From assembly GCA_900316925.1 (NCBI GenBank), contig ONEU01000184.1:1-5071 (forward strand): a stretch of DNA of 5,071 nt. Direction: 5' to 3'. Origin of the DNA: an uncultured Eubacteriales bacterium (GTDB lineage Bacteria > Bacillota > Clostridia > Oscillospirales > Acutalibacteraceae). Below are positions 1 to 5,071 of the stretch, one piece after another. The notes below the pieces were generated by a model, which was not told the origin of the DNA, searched no databases, and worked only from the letters and a program-made list of their open reading frames with translations. Both the position numbers and the translations under genes were made by a program. How positions within the stretch are numbered: the first letter of the stretch is position 1; every line of letters starts with the position of its first letter.

Positions 1-30
1 AAAACCTTTTTTTCGCCAGAAAAAGGTTTT
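1..30 (-). terminator. Rho-independent terminator of the minus-strand operon
   Basis: A perfect 11-base inverted repeat (AAAACCTTTTT at 1-11 and AAAAAGGTTTT at 20-30) encloses an 8-base loop. It lies 23 bases past the stop codon of the MATE gene. Read on the minus strand, the hairpin ends in a run of U, as an intrinsic terminator should. The stem is A/T-rich with only two G-C pairs, so its strength is uncertain. The arms are symmetric, so it could also stop transcription arriving from the left. The window edge cuts the sequence here and the U tract may continue. Confidence 0.75.
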
Positions 31-53
31 CCCCGGGAACTGGCAGGACAAAA

Positions 54-1418
54 CTAACCCCCAGAATCCAGCGGTTTAATGTTTTTCCGGTAAAGGGTGA
101 TGAAGAAGATGAGGGCGATAATCATGGCGGCGCCCTCGGCGATGGGGAAGGACCACCAGACCAGGGAGGGGGAGATTCTGGAGAGGAGGAAGGCAGCGGG
201 GACGATGACGCCGAGCTGACGGAGGAGAGAGGTGAGCATAGAGCGCAGGCCTTTGCCCACAGCCTGGAAGAGGGTGGAGAACATGATGCCCACCGCCGCA
301 AGGACGAAGCAGAGGCTGATGATGCGCAGGGCGGGTACACCGACTTCCAGCATCTGTGGATAGGCGTTGAAGATGTTGAGAAGGGGCTCGGACAGGAACT
401 GGAAGGCGAGCATACCGGCGGTCATAATGGCGACAGCGACAAAAATGCCGTATTTGAGAGCCTGGAGCAGACGTTTTTTGTTGCGGGCACCGTAGTTGTA
501 GCCCATGATCGGCATGACGCCGTGGGTGAGGCCGAAGACCGGCATGAAGACAAAGGACTGGAGCTTGAAGTAAACGCCGAGGACGTCCACATAGGTTTCG
601 GAGATGCCGGCAAGGATACCGTTGAGGGAGAGCAGCATCACGGAGCTGATGCTCTGCATGATGATAGAGGGGAAACCGACGGCGTAGATGTTTTTAATGA
701 CCTGGAAATCAATGTGCCGGAAGTAGCGGAAACGGATGGTGACGGCATTTCTCTTTTTGAAGAGGACGATGAGGGCGAAGATCATGGAAGCGATCTGACC
801 GATCACCGTAGCGATACCGGCGCCGAGAGCCCCCATGGAGGGGACAGGTCCCAGACCGAAAATAAAAATAGGGTCGAGGATGGTGTTGATGACGGCACCG
901 CAGAGCTGGAACAGCATGGGGAACATCATGTTGCCGGTGGCCTGGAGGGTCTTCTCGATGCCGACTTCCACGAAGACGCCGATGGAGAAGAGATAGATGC
1001 AAGAGAGATACTCCGTGCCGGAGGAAAGTACCCGGGGGTTGTCGGTGTAGGCGCCGATAATGGCGTGGGAGAAGAGGACGCCCACAATGGCAAAAACGAT
1101 CCAGGTAATGACTGACAGCAGCAGGGAATAGGTGGCGGCTTTGTCGGCTTCATCCTTTTTGCCCTCGCCCAGGCGCCTGGCAATGAGGGAATTGACGCCG
1201 ATGGAGGTGCCCACCGCCGTGCCGATCATCAGCAGCTGCATGGGAAAGACCAATGACACCGCCGTGAGAGCCGTTTTATCATAGTAGGAAACGAACATAC
1301 TGTCCACGATGTTGTAAAGCGCCTGAACGATCATGGAGAACATGGTGGGCAGGGACATTTTCATCATCAGTCCGAAAACAGGCGCCGTGCCCATTCTCGT
1401 AAGTCTTTTATCTTCCAT
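54..1418 (-). CDS. MATE family efflux transporter (MepA/DinF-like)
   Basis: This is a 454-residue polytopic membrane protein of the usual MATE length. The family has 12 transmembrane helices in two pseudo-symmetric six-helix halves and exports cationic drugs, dyes or metabolites in exchange for Na+ or H+. Visible family signatures are NIVDSMFV at residues 36-43, a first-half block at 178-209 (N178, LDPIFIFGLG at 181-190, then a Gly/Ala-rich helix), and in the second half a block at 291-312 containing MPVFGLTHG and GYNYGAR. The last block matches the conserved MATE pattern with an N-x-GA-like end. The ATG follows AAGGAAG (1425-1431) at a 6-base spacing. It is the last gene of the operon, 21 bases after the lipoprotein gene and just before a terminator. 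The family is secure. The substrate and the coupling ion cannot be read from the sequence, so no gene symbol is given. Confidence 0.95.
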   Translation of the reverse strand: MEDKRLTRMGTAPVFGLMMKMSLPTMFSMIVQALYNIVDSMFVSYYDKTALTAVSLVFPMQLLMIGTAVGTSIGVNSLIARRLGEGKKDEADKAATYSLLLSVITWIVFAIVGVLFSHAIIGAYTDNPRVLSSGTEYLSCIYLFSIGVFVEVGIEKTLQATGNMMFPMLFQLCGAVINTILDPIFIFGLGPVPSMGALGAGIATVIGQIASMIFALIVLFKKRNAVTIRFRYFRHIDFQVIKNIYAVGFPSIIMQSISSVMLLSLNGILAGISETYVDVLGVYFKLQSFVFMPVFGLTHGVMPIMGYNYGARNKKRLLQALKYGIFVAVAIMTAGMLAFQFLSEPLLNIFNAYPQMLEVGVPALRIISLCFVLAAVGIMFSTLFQAVGKGLRSMLTSLLRQLGVIVPAAFLLSRISPSLVWWSFPIAEGAAMIIALIFFITLYRKNIKPLDSGG

Positions 1419-1439
1419 TGTTTTCTTCCTTTTTATCTG

Positions 1440-1928
1440 TTATGTGTCCTGAAAAATAACGGCAAGCGCCTCGTTTTTCATTTCCAGGAGCTTGCCGGTG
1501 CAATCCGTCACCACGGTAAAGTCTTTTCCGCCGGACTGCCCTGTAAAGGTATAGCGTCCGTCTTTTTCATCCGTCAGGGAGAGACCGTTGCGGGCGGCGG
1601 CGTCCATCATGGAAAACAGCTGCTCCGATAAGGCCTGACCGCCGGGCAGAGGGTGTCCGCTCCGGCACAGCAGACTCCCCAGGGAAAGGGAGGTCTGACC
1701 GTCTGCACGGGCATATTTGAGTCCTTGTACGCTCTCCGGTGAGAGCAGGGTCACAGAGGAGAGCCGGTCGCTGACGTAGGTAATGTGACAGTCAAAGCTC
1801 TTGCCGGCATATTCCAATGCGGCAGGACTGTCCACCGCCGTATTCACGGCTTCGGGGGCACGGTCCGCCGAACACGCCGTCAGCAGCAGACAGCACATTC
1901 CGCCCAGCAGCAGGGGGAGTTTTTTCAA
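1440..1928 (-). CDS. Small secreted lipoprotein of unknown function
   Basis: This is a 162-residue protein with a clear lipoprotein signal peptide: KK at 2-3, a hydrophobic stretch at 4-16, and lipobox L16-T17-A18-C19. C19 should be lipidated, anchoring the mature protein of about 144 residues to the outer face of the membrane. The mature part starts with a short Ala/Pro-rich linker and then appears beta-rich (AGKSFDCHITY near 41-51). It ends in a pattern, GKDFTVVTDCTGKLLEM near 134-150, that recalls LolA-like or other clostridial lipoproteins in which a beta strand is followed by a turn and another strand; this likeness is only suggestive. The start codon is TTG. The next in-frame Met (residue 11) would destroy the signal peptide, and no in-frame ATG exists between the end of nnr and this point. 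The gene starts 13 bases after nnr ends and is followed by the MATE gene. Confidence 0.85.
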   Translation of the reverse strand: MKKLPLLLGGMCCLLLTACSADRAPEAVNTAVDSPAALEYAGKSFDCHITYVSDRLSSVTLLSPESVQGLKYARADGQTSLSLGSLLCRSGHPLPGGQALSEQLFSMMDAAARNGLSLTDEKDGRYTFTGQSGGKDFTVVTDCTGKLLEMKNEALAVIFQDT

Positions 1929-1930
1929 GC

Positions 1931-1939
1931 GATCACCAC
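1931..1939 (-). promoter_or_regulatory. Ribosome binding site supporting the TTG start of the lipoprotein
   Basis: The minus strand reads GTGGTGATC, two bases before the TTG. It matches the downstream half of the extended anti-SD complement (GGAGGTGATC) with one mismatch, and the GG core falls at the normal distance from the start codon. This is why the TTG at 1926-1928 is accepted as the start. The site fills most of the 13-base gap after the nnr stop codon, so translation of the two genes is probably coupled. Confidence 0.6.
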
Positions 1940-1941
1940 AT

Positions 1942-3468
1942 TCATGTAAAGATGGTTTTCAGCTCGTCCAGCAGATCGGTGGGCAGCATGGCTCTGGCGG
2001 AATACTTCTCACGGCAGCGGTCGCCTGCCAGTCCGTGGTAGTACACCCCGTTGACGGCGGCTCCCTCCGGGCTCATGCCCTGTGCCAGCAGGGAGGCAAT
2101 CATTCCGGCGAGGATATCCCCGCTGCCGCCCTTTGCCATGCCGTTGTTGCCGGTGAGGTTCACATACACACGCCCGTCGGGCATGGCAATCAGGGTGTGG
2201 GCGCCCTTAAGCACCACGATCACCCGGTTCTCTGCGGCAAAGCGGCAGGCGGTTTCGTACCGGCTGCGCTGAACGGCGGCGGCATCCGTTCCCGCCAGTC
2301 TTGCCATCTCGCCGGGATGCGGCGTCAGGATGAGGGGGGCGGAAGCCTGTTGTAATATATGTATATTCCCCTCCAGGGCGTTTATGCCATCGGCATCCAG
2401 CACCAGAGGCTTGGGGGAGGTTTTGATGAGCTTGCTGACCAGCTCCCTGGTATCATCGTTCACGCCCAGACCGCAGCCGATGAGTCCGGCAGTAGCACTT
2501 TGGCAGAGGGTGTCATAGAGCTTTTCATAGGCGGAGGCCTTTATTTTGCCGTCCTCCGACTGTTCCAGCGGCAGGAATACCGGTTCCGGGAGCCTGCCTG
2601 CCAGGATGGGGTAAATCTTTTCGGGAACGGCGGCTCTGAGCAGTCCCACGCCGGTGCGCAGGGCGGCCTGTGCGGACATGGCAGCCGCTCCTGCCATCCC
2701 GTAGCTGCCGCAGACGGTCAGCAGGGTGCCGGCAGTCCCCTTATTGGCGGAACGGGGAAGCTCCGGCAGCGGGAAATCTTCGGTACCGTCGTCGGTGGTC
2801 TTCATCACGAAAAAGCTCTGTTTTCTGACACGCTCCGGTACCCCTACATCCTCCACCATCACCTCGCCGCAGTAATCCGCGGCAGGATACAGCACATGGA
2901 CGGGCTTCAGGGTGGAGAAGGTCACCGTATAATCGGCGTGGAAACAGACGGTCTCCACCGCACCGGTGTTACATTCCGCACCGCTGGGGGTATCCACCGC
3001 TATTTTCACGGCAGTCTTGTTTTCGTTGCAGAAGCTGATGAGATCACCCACCTCATAGGGCAGGGAACCGTGAAAGCCGATGCCGTAGATGGCGTCAATA
3101 ATCATTTCCGTTTCCTTGACGATGCCGATACACTCATAATAGCGGGAGTCCAGATAGAGGACCTCGACCTTGTGGGGGAGGATACCGAAATTCATCTTTG
3201 CCAGGGCGGTTTTGGGTTCACCGCCCACCAGGATGACCTGTACCTGACAAAATACCGACAGCAGACGGGCAATCACAAAGCCGTCTCCGCCGTTATTGCC
3301 GCTGCCGCACAGCACACAGACCTTGCTGAGTTTTTTCTCTGCCAATAGTCTTGCTGCCAGTCCGGCTACCTTTGTGCCGGCATTTTCCATGAGCCGTTCC
3401 ATGGTGATTCCGCTGCTCACGGCAGCCTCTTCCATGGTTCTGACGGCTTCCTTCTGCATGACGATCAT
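1942..3468 (-). CDS. nnr: Bifunctional NAD(P)HX epimerase / ADP-dependent NAD(P)HX dehydratase
   Basis: A 508-residue cytosolic metabolite-repair enzyme (YjeF type; the E. coli protein is of similar length). It converts R- and S-forms of hydrated NADH/NADPH into one another and dehydrates the S-form back to NAD(P)H using ADP. The N-terminal epimerase domain (about 1-215) shows GSGNNGGDG at 55-63, DAIYGIGF at 125-132 and DTPSG at 159-163. The C-terminal ribokinase-like dehydratase domain (about 235-508) shows KGTAG at 243-247, GSYGMAGAA at 254-262, DADGINAL at 358-365, TPHPGEM at 382-388, KGAHT at 421-425 and GMAKGGSGD at 443-451. The last motif ends in the expected catalytic Asp451. No key motif is missing. 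The ATG lies 10 bases after the GGAG core of AAAGGAG (3479-3485); the Met at residue 4 would be too far away. An acpS or alr neighbour, common in clostridia, is not seen here. Confidence 0.97.
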   Translation of the reverse strand: MIVMQKEAVRTMEEAAVSSGITMERLMENAGTKVAGLAARLLAEKKLSKVCVLCGSGNNGGDGFVIARLLSVFCQVQVILVGGEPKTALAKMNFGILPHKVEVLYLDSRYYECIGIVKETEMIIDAIYGIGFHGSLPYEVGDLISFCNENKTAVKIAVDTPSGAECNTGAVETVCFHADYTVTFSTLKPVHVLYPAADYCGEVMVEDVGVPERVRKQSFFVMKTTDDGTEDFPLPELPRSANKGTAGTLLTVCGSYGMAGAAAMSAQAALRTGVGLLRAAVPEKIYPILAGRLPEPVFLPLEQSEDGKIKASAYEKLYDTLCQSATAGLIGCGLGVNDDTRELVSKLIKTSPKPLVLDADGINALEGNIHILQQASAPLILTPHPGEMARLAGTDAAAVQRSRYETACRFAAENRVIVVLKGAHTLIAMPDGRVYVNLTGNNGMAKGGSGDILAGMIASLLAQGMSPEGAAVNGVYYHGLAGDRCREKYSARAMLPTDLLDELKTIFT

Positions 3469-3478
3469 GGTTGTTTCA

Positions 3479-3485
3479 CTCCTTT
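3479..3485 (-). promoter_or_regulatory. nnr: Ribosome binding site of nnr
   Basis: AAAGGAG on the minus strand lies in the 48-base gap between the membrane-protein gene and nnr. The GGAG core ends 10 bases before the ATG, which selects Met1 over Met4. The same AAAGGAGT octamer at the same spacing precedes the first gene of the operon. No promoter or terminator is evident in the gap. Confidence 0.75.
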
Positions 3486-3516
3486 GTCACTCGCAGTATT
3501 CAGATGCGCCCAACGC

Positions 3517-4449
3517 TTATCTCTTGCCCTTTTTCTTGCCGCCCTGCTTCTTCTTGCCGCCGGACTGTCCGCCGCCCTGCTTCTGCCGGGGCTGATTGGT
3601 CTGGGGCTTTCCGTTGGCTCCCGTCGCTTTCGGCTTTTCACTCCTGGTTTCAGCCCTGGTTTCTGTCTTAGGCTCGGTCTTCGTCTCACTCTTGGCACCG
3701 CTTTTGGTTTCGGTCTTCGTCTCACTCTTGGCACTGCTTTTGGTTTCGGTCTTCGTCTCACTCTTAGCATCGCTCCTGGTTTCGGCCTTCACAGCCTCAG
3801 GCTCCGGTTTCGTCTCTGTGTGAGGAGCTGCCGTTCTGGGAGATGAGGTCTTCTTCATGGCGGCTTCTTTTCTCTCCAGCTCGAAGAACTTCTTCTTCAG
3901 CGGGACTGACAGATAGGGCTTGATCATCTGCAGGGTGCGCTCATCAGGTGTGAGCAGCAGTACCGCAGGCTTCTGACGGGTCTTGTCGTGGATGACCATA
4001 TAATAGGTATCGGGATCATAGTCGTCAATAGCGGCGTGAAGGAGGTTGGTATACTTGGACGGGTTGACGTTTTTCTTGCCGGTTTCGGGGTCGATGTAAA
4101 TGCCGATGTCGTCAATGTCCTTTACATCAAAGTAGGTGACGGTACGGCGCTTTGACCTTCCCTTGATGCGGGAGATTCTGAGTTCACCCATGACGAAGGT
4201 ATATTCATATTCCACGCGGGCGTTTTTGATGAGGAAGTAGATCAGGTAGATGCCCAGTCCGAGCATGATGAGAGCGATGGGGAACATCCACGTCCAGATC
4301 GTGAAGGAGAGGTAGATGCTCAGCACCATCACGGAGAGGATCACGGCGAGACCGAGGAAGATTTTTGCCAATGCGGAGGGCGGGAACTTACGTTTGACAG
4401 CCTGTTCATAGTATGTGTCCATATTACTGATTTCCATGTATTTTTCCAT
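3517..4449 (-). CDS. Two-helix membrane protein with repetitive charged C-terminal tail (DUF6106-like)
   Basis: A 310-residue protein of unknown function. Three parts can be seen. A short N-terminal segment (1-26, including DTYYEQAVKRK at 11-21) precedes two adjacent hydrophobic helices at about 27-50 and 53-74. A soluble domain of about 105 residues (78-183) alternates short beta strands with charged turns (EYEYTFVMGELRISRIKG at 80-97) and looks like a small PH-like or beta-sandwich fold. The remainder (about 195-310) is low-complexity and disordered: K/E/T/S repeats at 224-260, a Pro/Gln/Gly stretch, and a very basic end rich in KKK and GG. The N-terminus and layout recall clostridial DUF6106 proteins, a memory-based and tentative match. 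AAAGGAGT (4459-4466) sits 10 bases before this ATG; Met5 and Met10 are alternative starts with worse spacing. It is the first gene of the operon, directly behind the promoter. Confidence 0.88.
   Translation of the reverse strand: MEKYMEISNMDTYYEQAVKRKFPPSALAKIFLGLAVILSVMVLSIYLSFTIWTWMFPIALIMLGLGIYLIYFLIKNARVEYEYTFVMGELRISRIKGRSKRRTVTYFDVKDIDDIGIYIDPETGKKNVNPSKYTNLLHAAIDDYDPDTYYMVIHDKTRQKPAVLLLTPDERTLQMIKPYLSVPLKKKFFELERKEAAMKKTSSPRTAAPHTETKPEPEAVKAETRSDAKSETKTETKSSAKSETKTETKSGAKSETKTEPKTETRAETRSEKPKATGANGKPQTNQPRQKQGGGQSGGKKKQGGKKKGKR
3675..3782 (-). repeat. Three tandem 36-bp coding repeats (12-residue units)
   Basis: Three consecutive 36-base units (3675-3710, 3711-3746, 3747-3782) begin CGGTCTTCGTCTCAC on the plus strand. 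The first two differ at one position; the third has several changes. Read in the gene's frame they encode TRSDAKSETKTE, TKSSAKSETKTE and TKSGAKSETKTE (residues about 224-259). Degenerate KTET/AETR pieces flank the array on both sides. The unit length is a multiple of three, so copy-number change by slippage would keep the reading frame and only lengthen or shorten the disordered tail. Confidence 0.9.
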
Positions 4450-4458
4450 GCGATTCTG

Positions 4459-4466
4459 ACTCCTTT
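4459..4466 (-). promoter_or_regulatory. Ribosome binding site of the operon's first gene
   Basis: AAAGGAGT on the minus strand has 10 bases between its GGAG core and the ATG at 4447-4449. This supports Met1 over Met5 or Met10. With the predicted transcript start near 4476, the leader is only about 26 bases long, leaving no room for a riboswitch. Confidence 0.75.
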
Positions 4467-4482
4467 ATCTTAAATAAATATC

Positions 4483-4511
4483 ATTATAGCACATAACAGG
4501 GAGGGATTCAA
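4483..4511 (-). promoter_or_regulatory. Sigma-A promoter of the minus-strand operon, extended -10
   Basis: On the minus strand a TTGAAT -35 box (4506-4511) is followed by a 17-base spacer and a perfect TATAAT -10 box (4483-4488) preceded by TG one base upstream (TGCTATAAT). The -35 matches consensus at four of six positions. The predicted start is near 4476, just ahead of the first gene's ribosome binding site. This is the only clear promoter found for the four leftward genes. Confidence 0.85.
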
Positions 4512-4534
4512 TGGTTATTTTTATGAACAATCCC
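4503..4534. promoter_or_regulatory. Inverted repeat between divergent promoters, possible operator
   Basis: GGGATT (4503-4508) and AATCCC (4529-4534) are perfect 6-base inverted arms separated by 20 A/T-rich bases; a second offset pair (TTCA at 4507-4510, TGAA at 4523-4526) lies inside. The left arm overlaps the -35 box of the leftward promoter, and the right arm ends two bases before the -35 of the rightward one. A bound protein could therefore affect both. Six-base arms can occur by chance and no regulator gene is present in the window. Confidence 0.3.
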
Positions 4535-4536
4535 GA

Positions 4537-4565
4537 TTGGACAAGGGCGAGGAGTATGATATAAT
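4537..4565 (+). promoter_or_regulatory. Sigma-A promoter of the 85-residue protein gene, extended -10
   Basis: A perfect TATAAT -10 box (4560-4565) is preceded by TGA, giving an extended -10. A weak -35 element, TTGGAC, lies at 4537-4542 with a 17-base spacer (TGGACA with 16 is the alternative). The predicted start is near 4572, giving a leader of roughly 24 bases. The extended -10 probably compensates for the poor -35. Confidence 0.8.
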
Positions 4566-4579
4566 GTAAGGTATGCAAG

Positions 4580-4586
4580 AAGGAGG
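4580..4586 (+). promoter_or_regulatory. Consensus ribosome binding site of the 85-residue protein
   Basis: AAGGAGG is a full match to the anti-SD complement, with 9 purine-rich bases before the ATG at 4596. It is the strongest ribosome binding site in the window and the main reason to accept this short reading frame as a real gene. Confidence 0.85.
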
Positions 4587-4595
4587 AGAGAGAAG

Positions 4596-4853
4596 ATGTT
4601 ATGTGACAGTCTGCCGGGGATTGAATGGTTTGCCAACGACAATCCCTACACCGAATGTAACTTCAAGTTTCATTACATCATCCTGCCCGACGTCAAGGAA
4701 GAGGTTATGACCGTCAGAATCTGGCACGGCATTTTCTGTTACGAGAAGAGCATGGATGAAATTGTTTCCGAGCGTGCCTTCCCACTCACCGCCGGCGGCC
4801 GCAAAGACATGATCGACTACATCCGTGAACAAAACTCCCTCTACCACCAATAG
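4596..4853 (+). CDS. Small soluble protein of unknown function (85 aa)
   Basis: I do not recognise this protein. It has 85 residues, no signal peptide and no membrane segment, so it is probably cytosolic. The first half appears to contain two beta strands (CNFKFHYIILP at 21-31 and VMTVRIWHGIFCYE at 37-50). The second half looks helical, from MDEIVSERAF (53-62) to a terminal helix at about 66-82 (GGRKDMIDYIREQN). Aromatic residues are plentiful. Three Cys (3, 21, 48) are present but no CxxC metal-binding pair. The gene has its own extended -10 promoter and a perfect ribosome binding site, and it is transcribed away from the Nnr/MATE operon from a shared 146-base intergenic region. That arrangement supports it being expressed and possibly co-regulated with the operon, but gives no function. 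Confidence 0.8.
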   Translation: MLCDSLPGIEWFANDNPYTECNFKFHYIILPDVKEEVMTVRIWHGIFCYEKSMDEIVSERAFPLTAGGRKDMIDYIREQNSLYHQ

Positions 4854-4858
4854 CTCCC

Positions 4859-4945
4859 CGGCGCAGAGCCTGCGCTCCCGTGTCACGCTCCCGTTCGGCG
4901 CAGAGCCTGCGCTCCCGTGTCACGCTCCCGTGTCACGCTCCCGTT
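4859..4945. repeat. GC-rich composite direct repeat downstream of the small gene
   Basis: A 36-base sequence starting CGGCGCAGAGCCTGCGC occurs twice with a 37-base period (4859-4894 and 4896-4931). Inside it the 13-base motif GCTCCCGTGTCAC appears at 4874-4886, 4911-4923 and 4924-4936. Shortened copies ending in GTT follow at 4887-4895 and 4937-4945. The second large copy thus carries one extra 13-base unit, a pattern expected from slippage or unequal exchange. The block begins five bases after the stop codon of the 85-residue protein and has no plausible coding content. Confidence 0.85.
4861..4912. repeat. Two identical small palindromes inside the repeat block
   Basis: GCGCAG-AGC-CTGCGC forms a perfect 6-bp stem with a 3-base loop at 4861-4875 and again at 4898-4912. 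Neither is followed by a U tract on either strand, so these are not ordinary intrinsic terminators. They could still stabilise the 3' end of the upstream transcript. Confidence 0.7.
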
Positions 4946-5002
4946 CGCTGACGCTCACTCTGTTCGTTTAAGGCGAAACTGTTGTGTCGCTAACATCCGG
5001 CA

Positions 5003-5025
5003 CGGCGGCTTGCGCCGATTATTTT
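5003..5025 (+). terminator. Possible weak terminator for the 85-residue protein gene
   Basis: CGGCG (5003-5007) and CGCCG (5013-5017) form a 5-bp GC stem with a 5-base loop, followed by ATTATTTT (5018-5025). This is the only hairpin plus T-rich tract downstream of the small gene, 150 bases past its stop. The stem is short and the tract interrupted. On the minus strand the same bases can form CGGC-GCAA-GCCG with a GNRA-type loop, so the hairpin may serve the other strand instead. Confidence 0.35.
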
Positions 5026-5040
5026 CTACGACCGCCGACA

Positions 5041-5057
5041 CGCCCCTTGACGGGGCG
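5041..5057. other. Strong GC hairpin near the right edge
   Basis: CGCCCC (5041-5046) and GGGGCG (5052-5057) form a perfect 6-bp all-GC stem around TTGAC. It is followed by CTTAACGGCTGTTT and the window end, so a U tract is not visible on the plus strand. It lies directly after the CGACAC arm of the longer-range pairing and seems to belong to the same structured element. Confidence 0.55.
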
Positions 5058-5071
5058 CTTAACGGCTGTTT

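Larger units (their letters stand above)
4946..5071. other. Non-coding, hairpin-rich tail of an apparent intergenic element
   Basis: No reading frame here has a start with a ribosome binding site. The stretch begins CGCTGACGCTCACTCTGTTCG, a wording I associate with intergenic repeats of Ruminococcaceae genomes (recollection, not checked). Several arms can pair: GTGTCG (4984-4989) with CGACAC (5036-5041), and CGGCGG (5003-5008) with CCGCCG (5032-5037), besides the two local hairpins listed separately. Some of these pairings exclude each other. The element probably continues beyond the window edge. Confidence 0.5.

Noticed and set aside
522..1115. A 197-codon plus-strand frame opposite the MATE gene.
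   Set aside because: The translation is an acidic Glu/Asp/Gly-rich string, the mirror of hydrophobic membrane codons. It has no family features and is a typical shadow of a transporter gene.
2359..3348. A 329-codon open frame on the plus strand opposite nnr.
   Set aside because: It lies entirely antisense to a gene with complete YjeF motifs, its translation is Gly/His/Gln-rich without any domain pattern, and it has no convincing ribosome binding site or promoter. Long antisense frames are expected by chance opposite GC-rich genes.
3469..3516. Internal promoter or terminator in the 48-base gap before nnr.
   Set aside because: Only a 3-bp stem and no TATAAT-like box at a proper distance could be found; the gap holds just the ribosome binding site.
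3465..3770. Minus- and plus-strand frames within the tandem-repeat part of the membrane protein gene (Arg/Pro-rich or Leu/Phe-rich translations).
   Set aside because: The 36-base units keep all six frames open over several copies, so these are artefacts of the repeat.
4467..4595. Riboswitch or attenuator ahead of either divergent gene.
   Set aside because: Predicted leaders are only about 24-26 bases long on both sides, too short for a structured leader.
4599..4886. A 95-codon minus-strand frame opposite the 85-residue gene.
   Set aside because: It starts inside the intergenic repeat block and lacks a ribosome binding site, whereas the plus-strand frame has a perfect site and promoter.
4859..4945. 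Possible CRISPR-like array because of a 36-base repeat at 37-base period.
   Set aside because: The copies are directly adjacent with one base between them, there are no spacers, and the repeat decomposes into shorter tandem units. No cas gene is nearby.

Overview
The window reads as chromosomal DNA from an anaerobic, moderately GC-rich Bacillota, most likely an Oscillospiraceae/Ruminococcaceae-type gut Clostridium. The clues are strong AAAGGAG-type ribosome binding sites, consensus sigma-A promoters with extended -10 boxes, a small two-helix membrane protein of a clostridial type, a Gram-positive lipoprotein, and a GC-rich repetitive intergenic tail. This assignment is an inference from style and protein content; no marker gene is present.

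Positions 1-4511 hold one probable minus-strand operon. Transcription should start near 4476 from an almost ideal promoter. It then runs through (i) a two-helix membrane protein with a charged, repetitive C-terminal tail (4449-3517), (ii) the bifunctional NAD(P)HX repair enzyme Nnr (3468-1942), (iii) a small lipoprotein (1928-1440, TTG start) and (iv) a MATE-family multidrug/Na+ antiporter (1418-54). It ends at a hairpin terminator at the left edge. Gaps between genes are 48, 13 and 21 bases, each with a ribosome binding site and no convincing internal terminator, so co-transcription is likely. The only protein with a secure biochemical role is Nnr, which repairs hydrated NADH/NADPH. MATE is secure as a family, but its substrate is unknown. 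The other two are envelope proteins of unknown function.

Positions 4454-4595 form a compact divergent control region: two back-to-back promoters, both with extended -10 boxes, with an inverted repeat between their -35 elements. The rightward promoter drives a single 85-residue soluble protein of unknown function (4596-4853).

Positions 4854-5071 contain no credible gene. They hold a GC-rich repeat block (a 36-base direct repeat built from a 13-base submotif and small palindromes), followed by several hairpins that look like part of a dispersed intergenic element or a structured transcript end. The window shows no CRISPR array, insertion sequence, tRNA or rRNA, and no recognisable defence or biosynthetic system.
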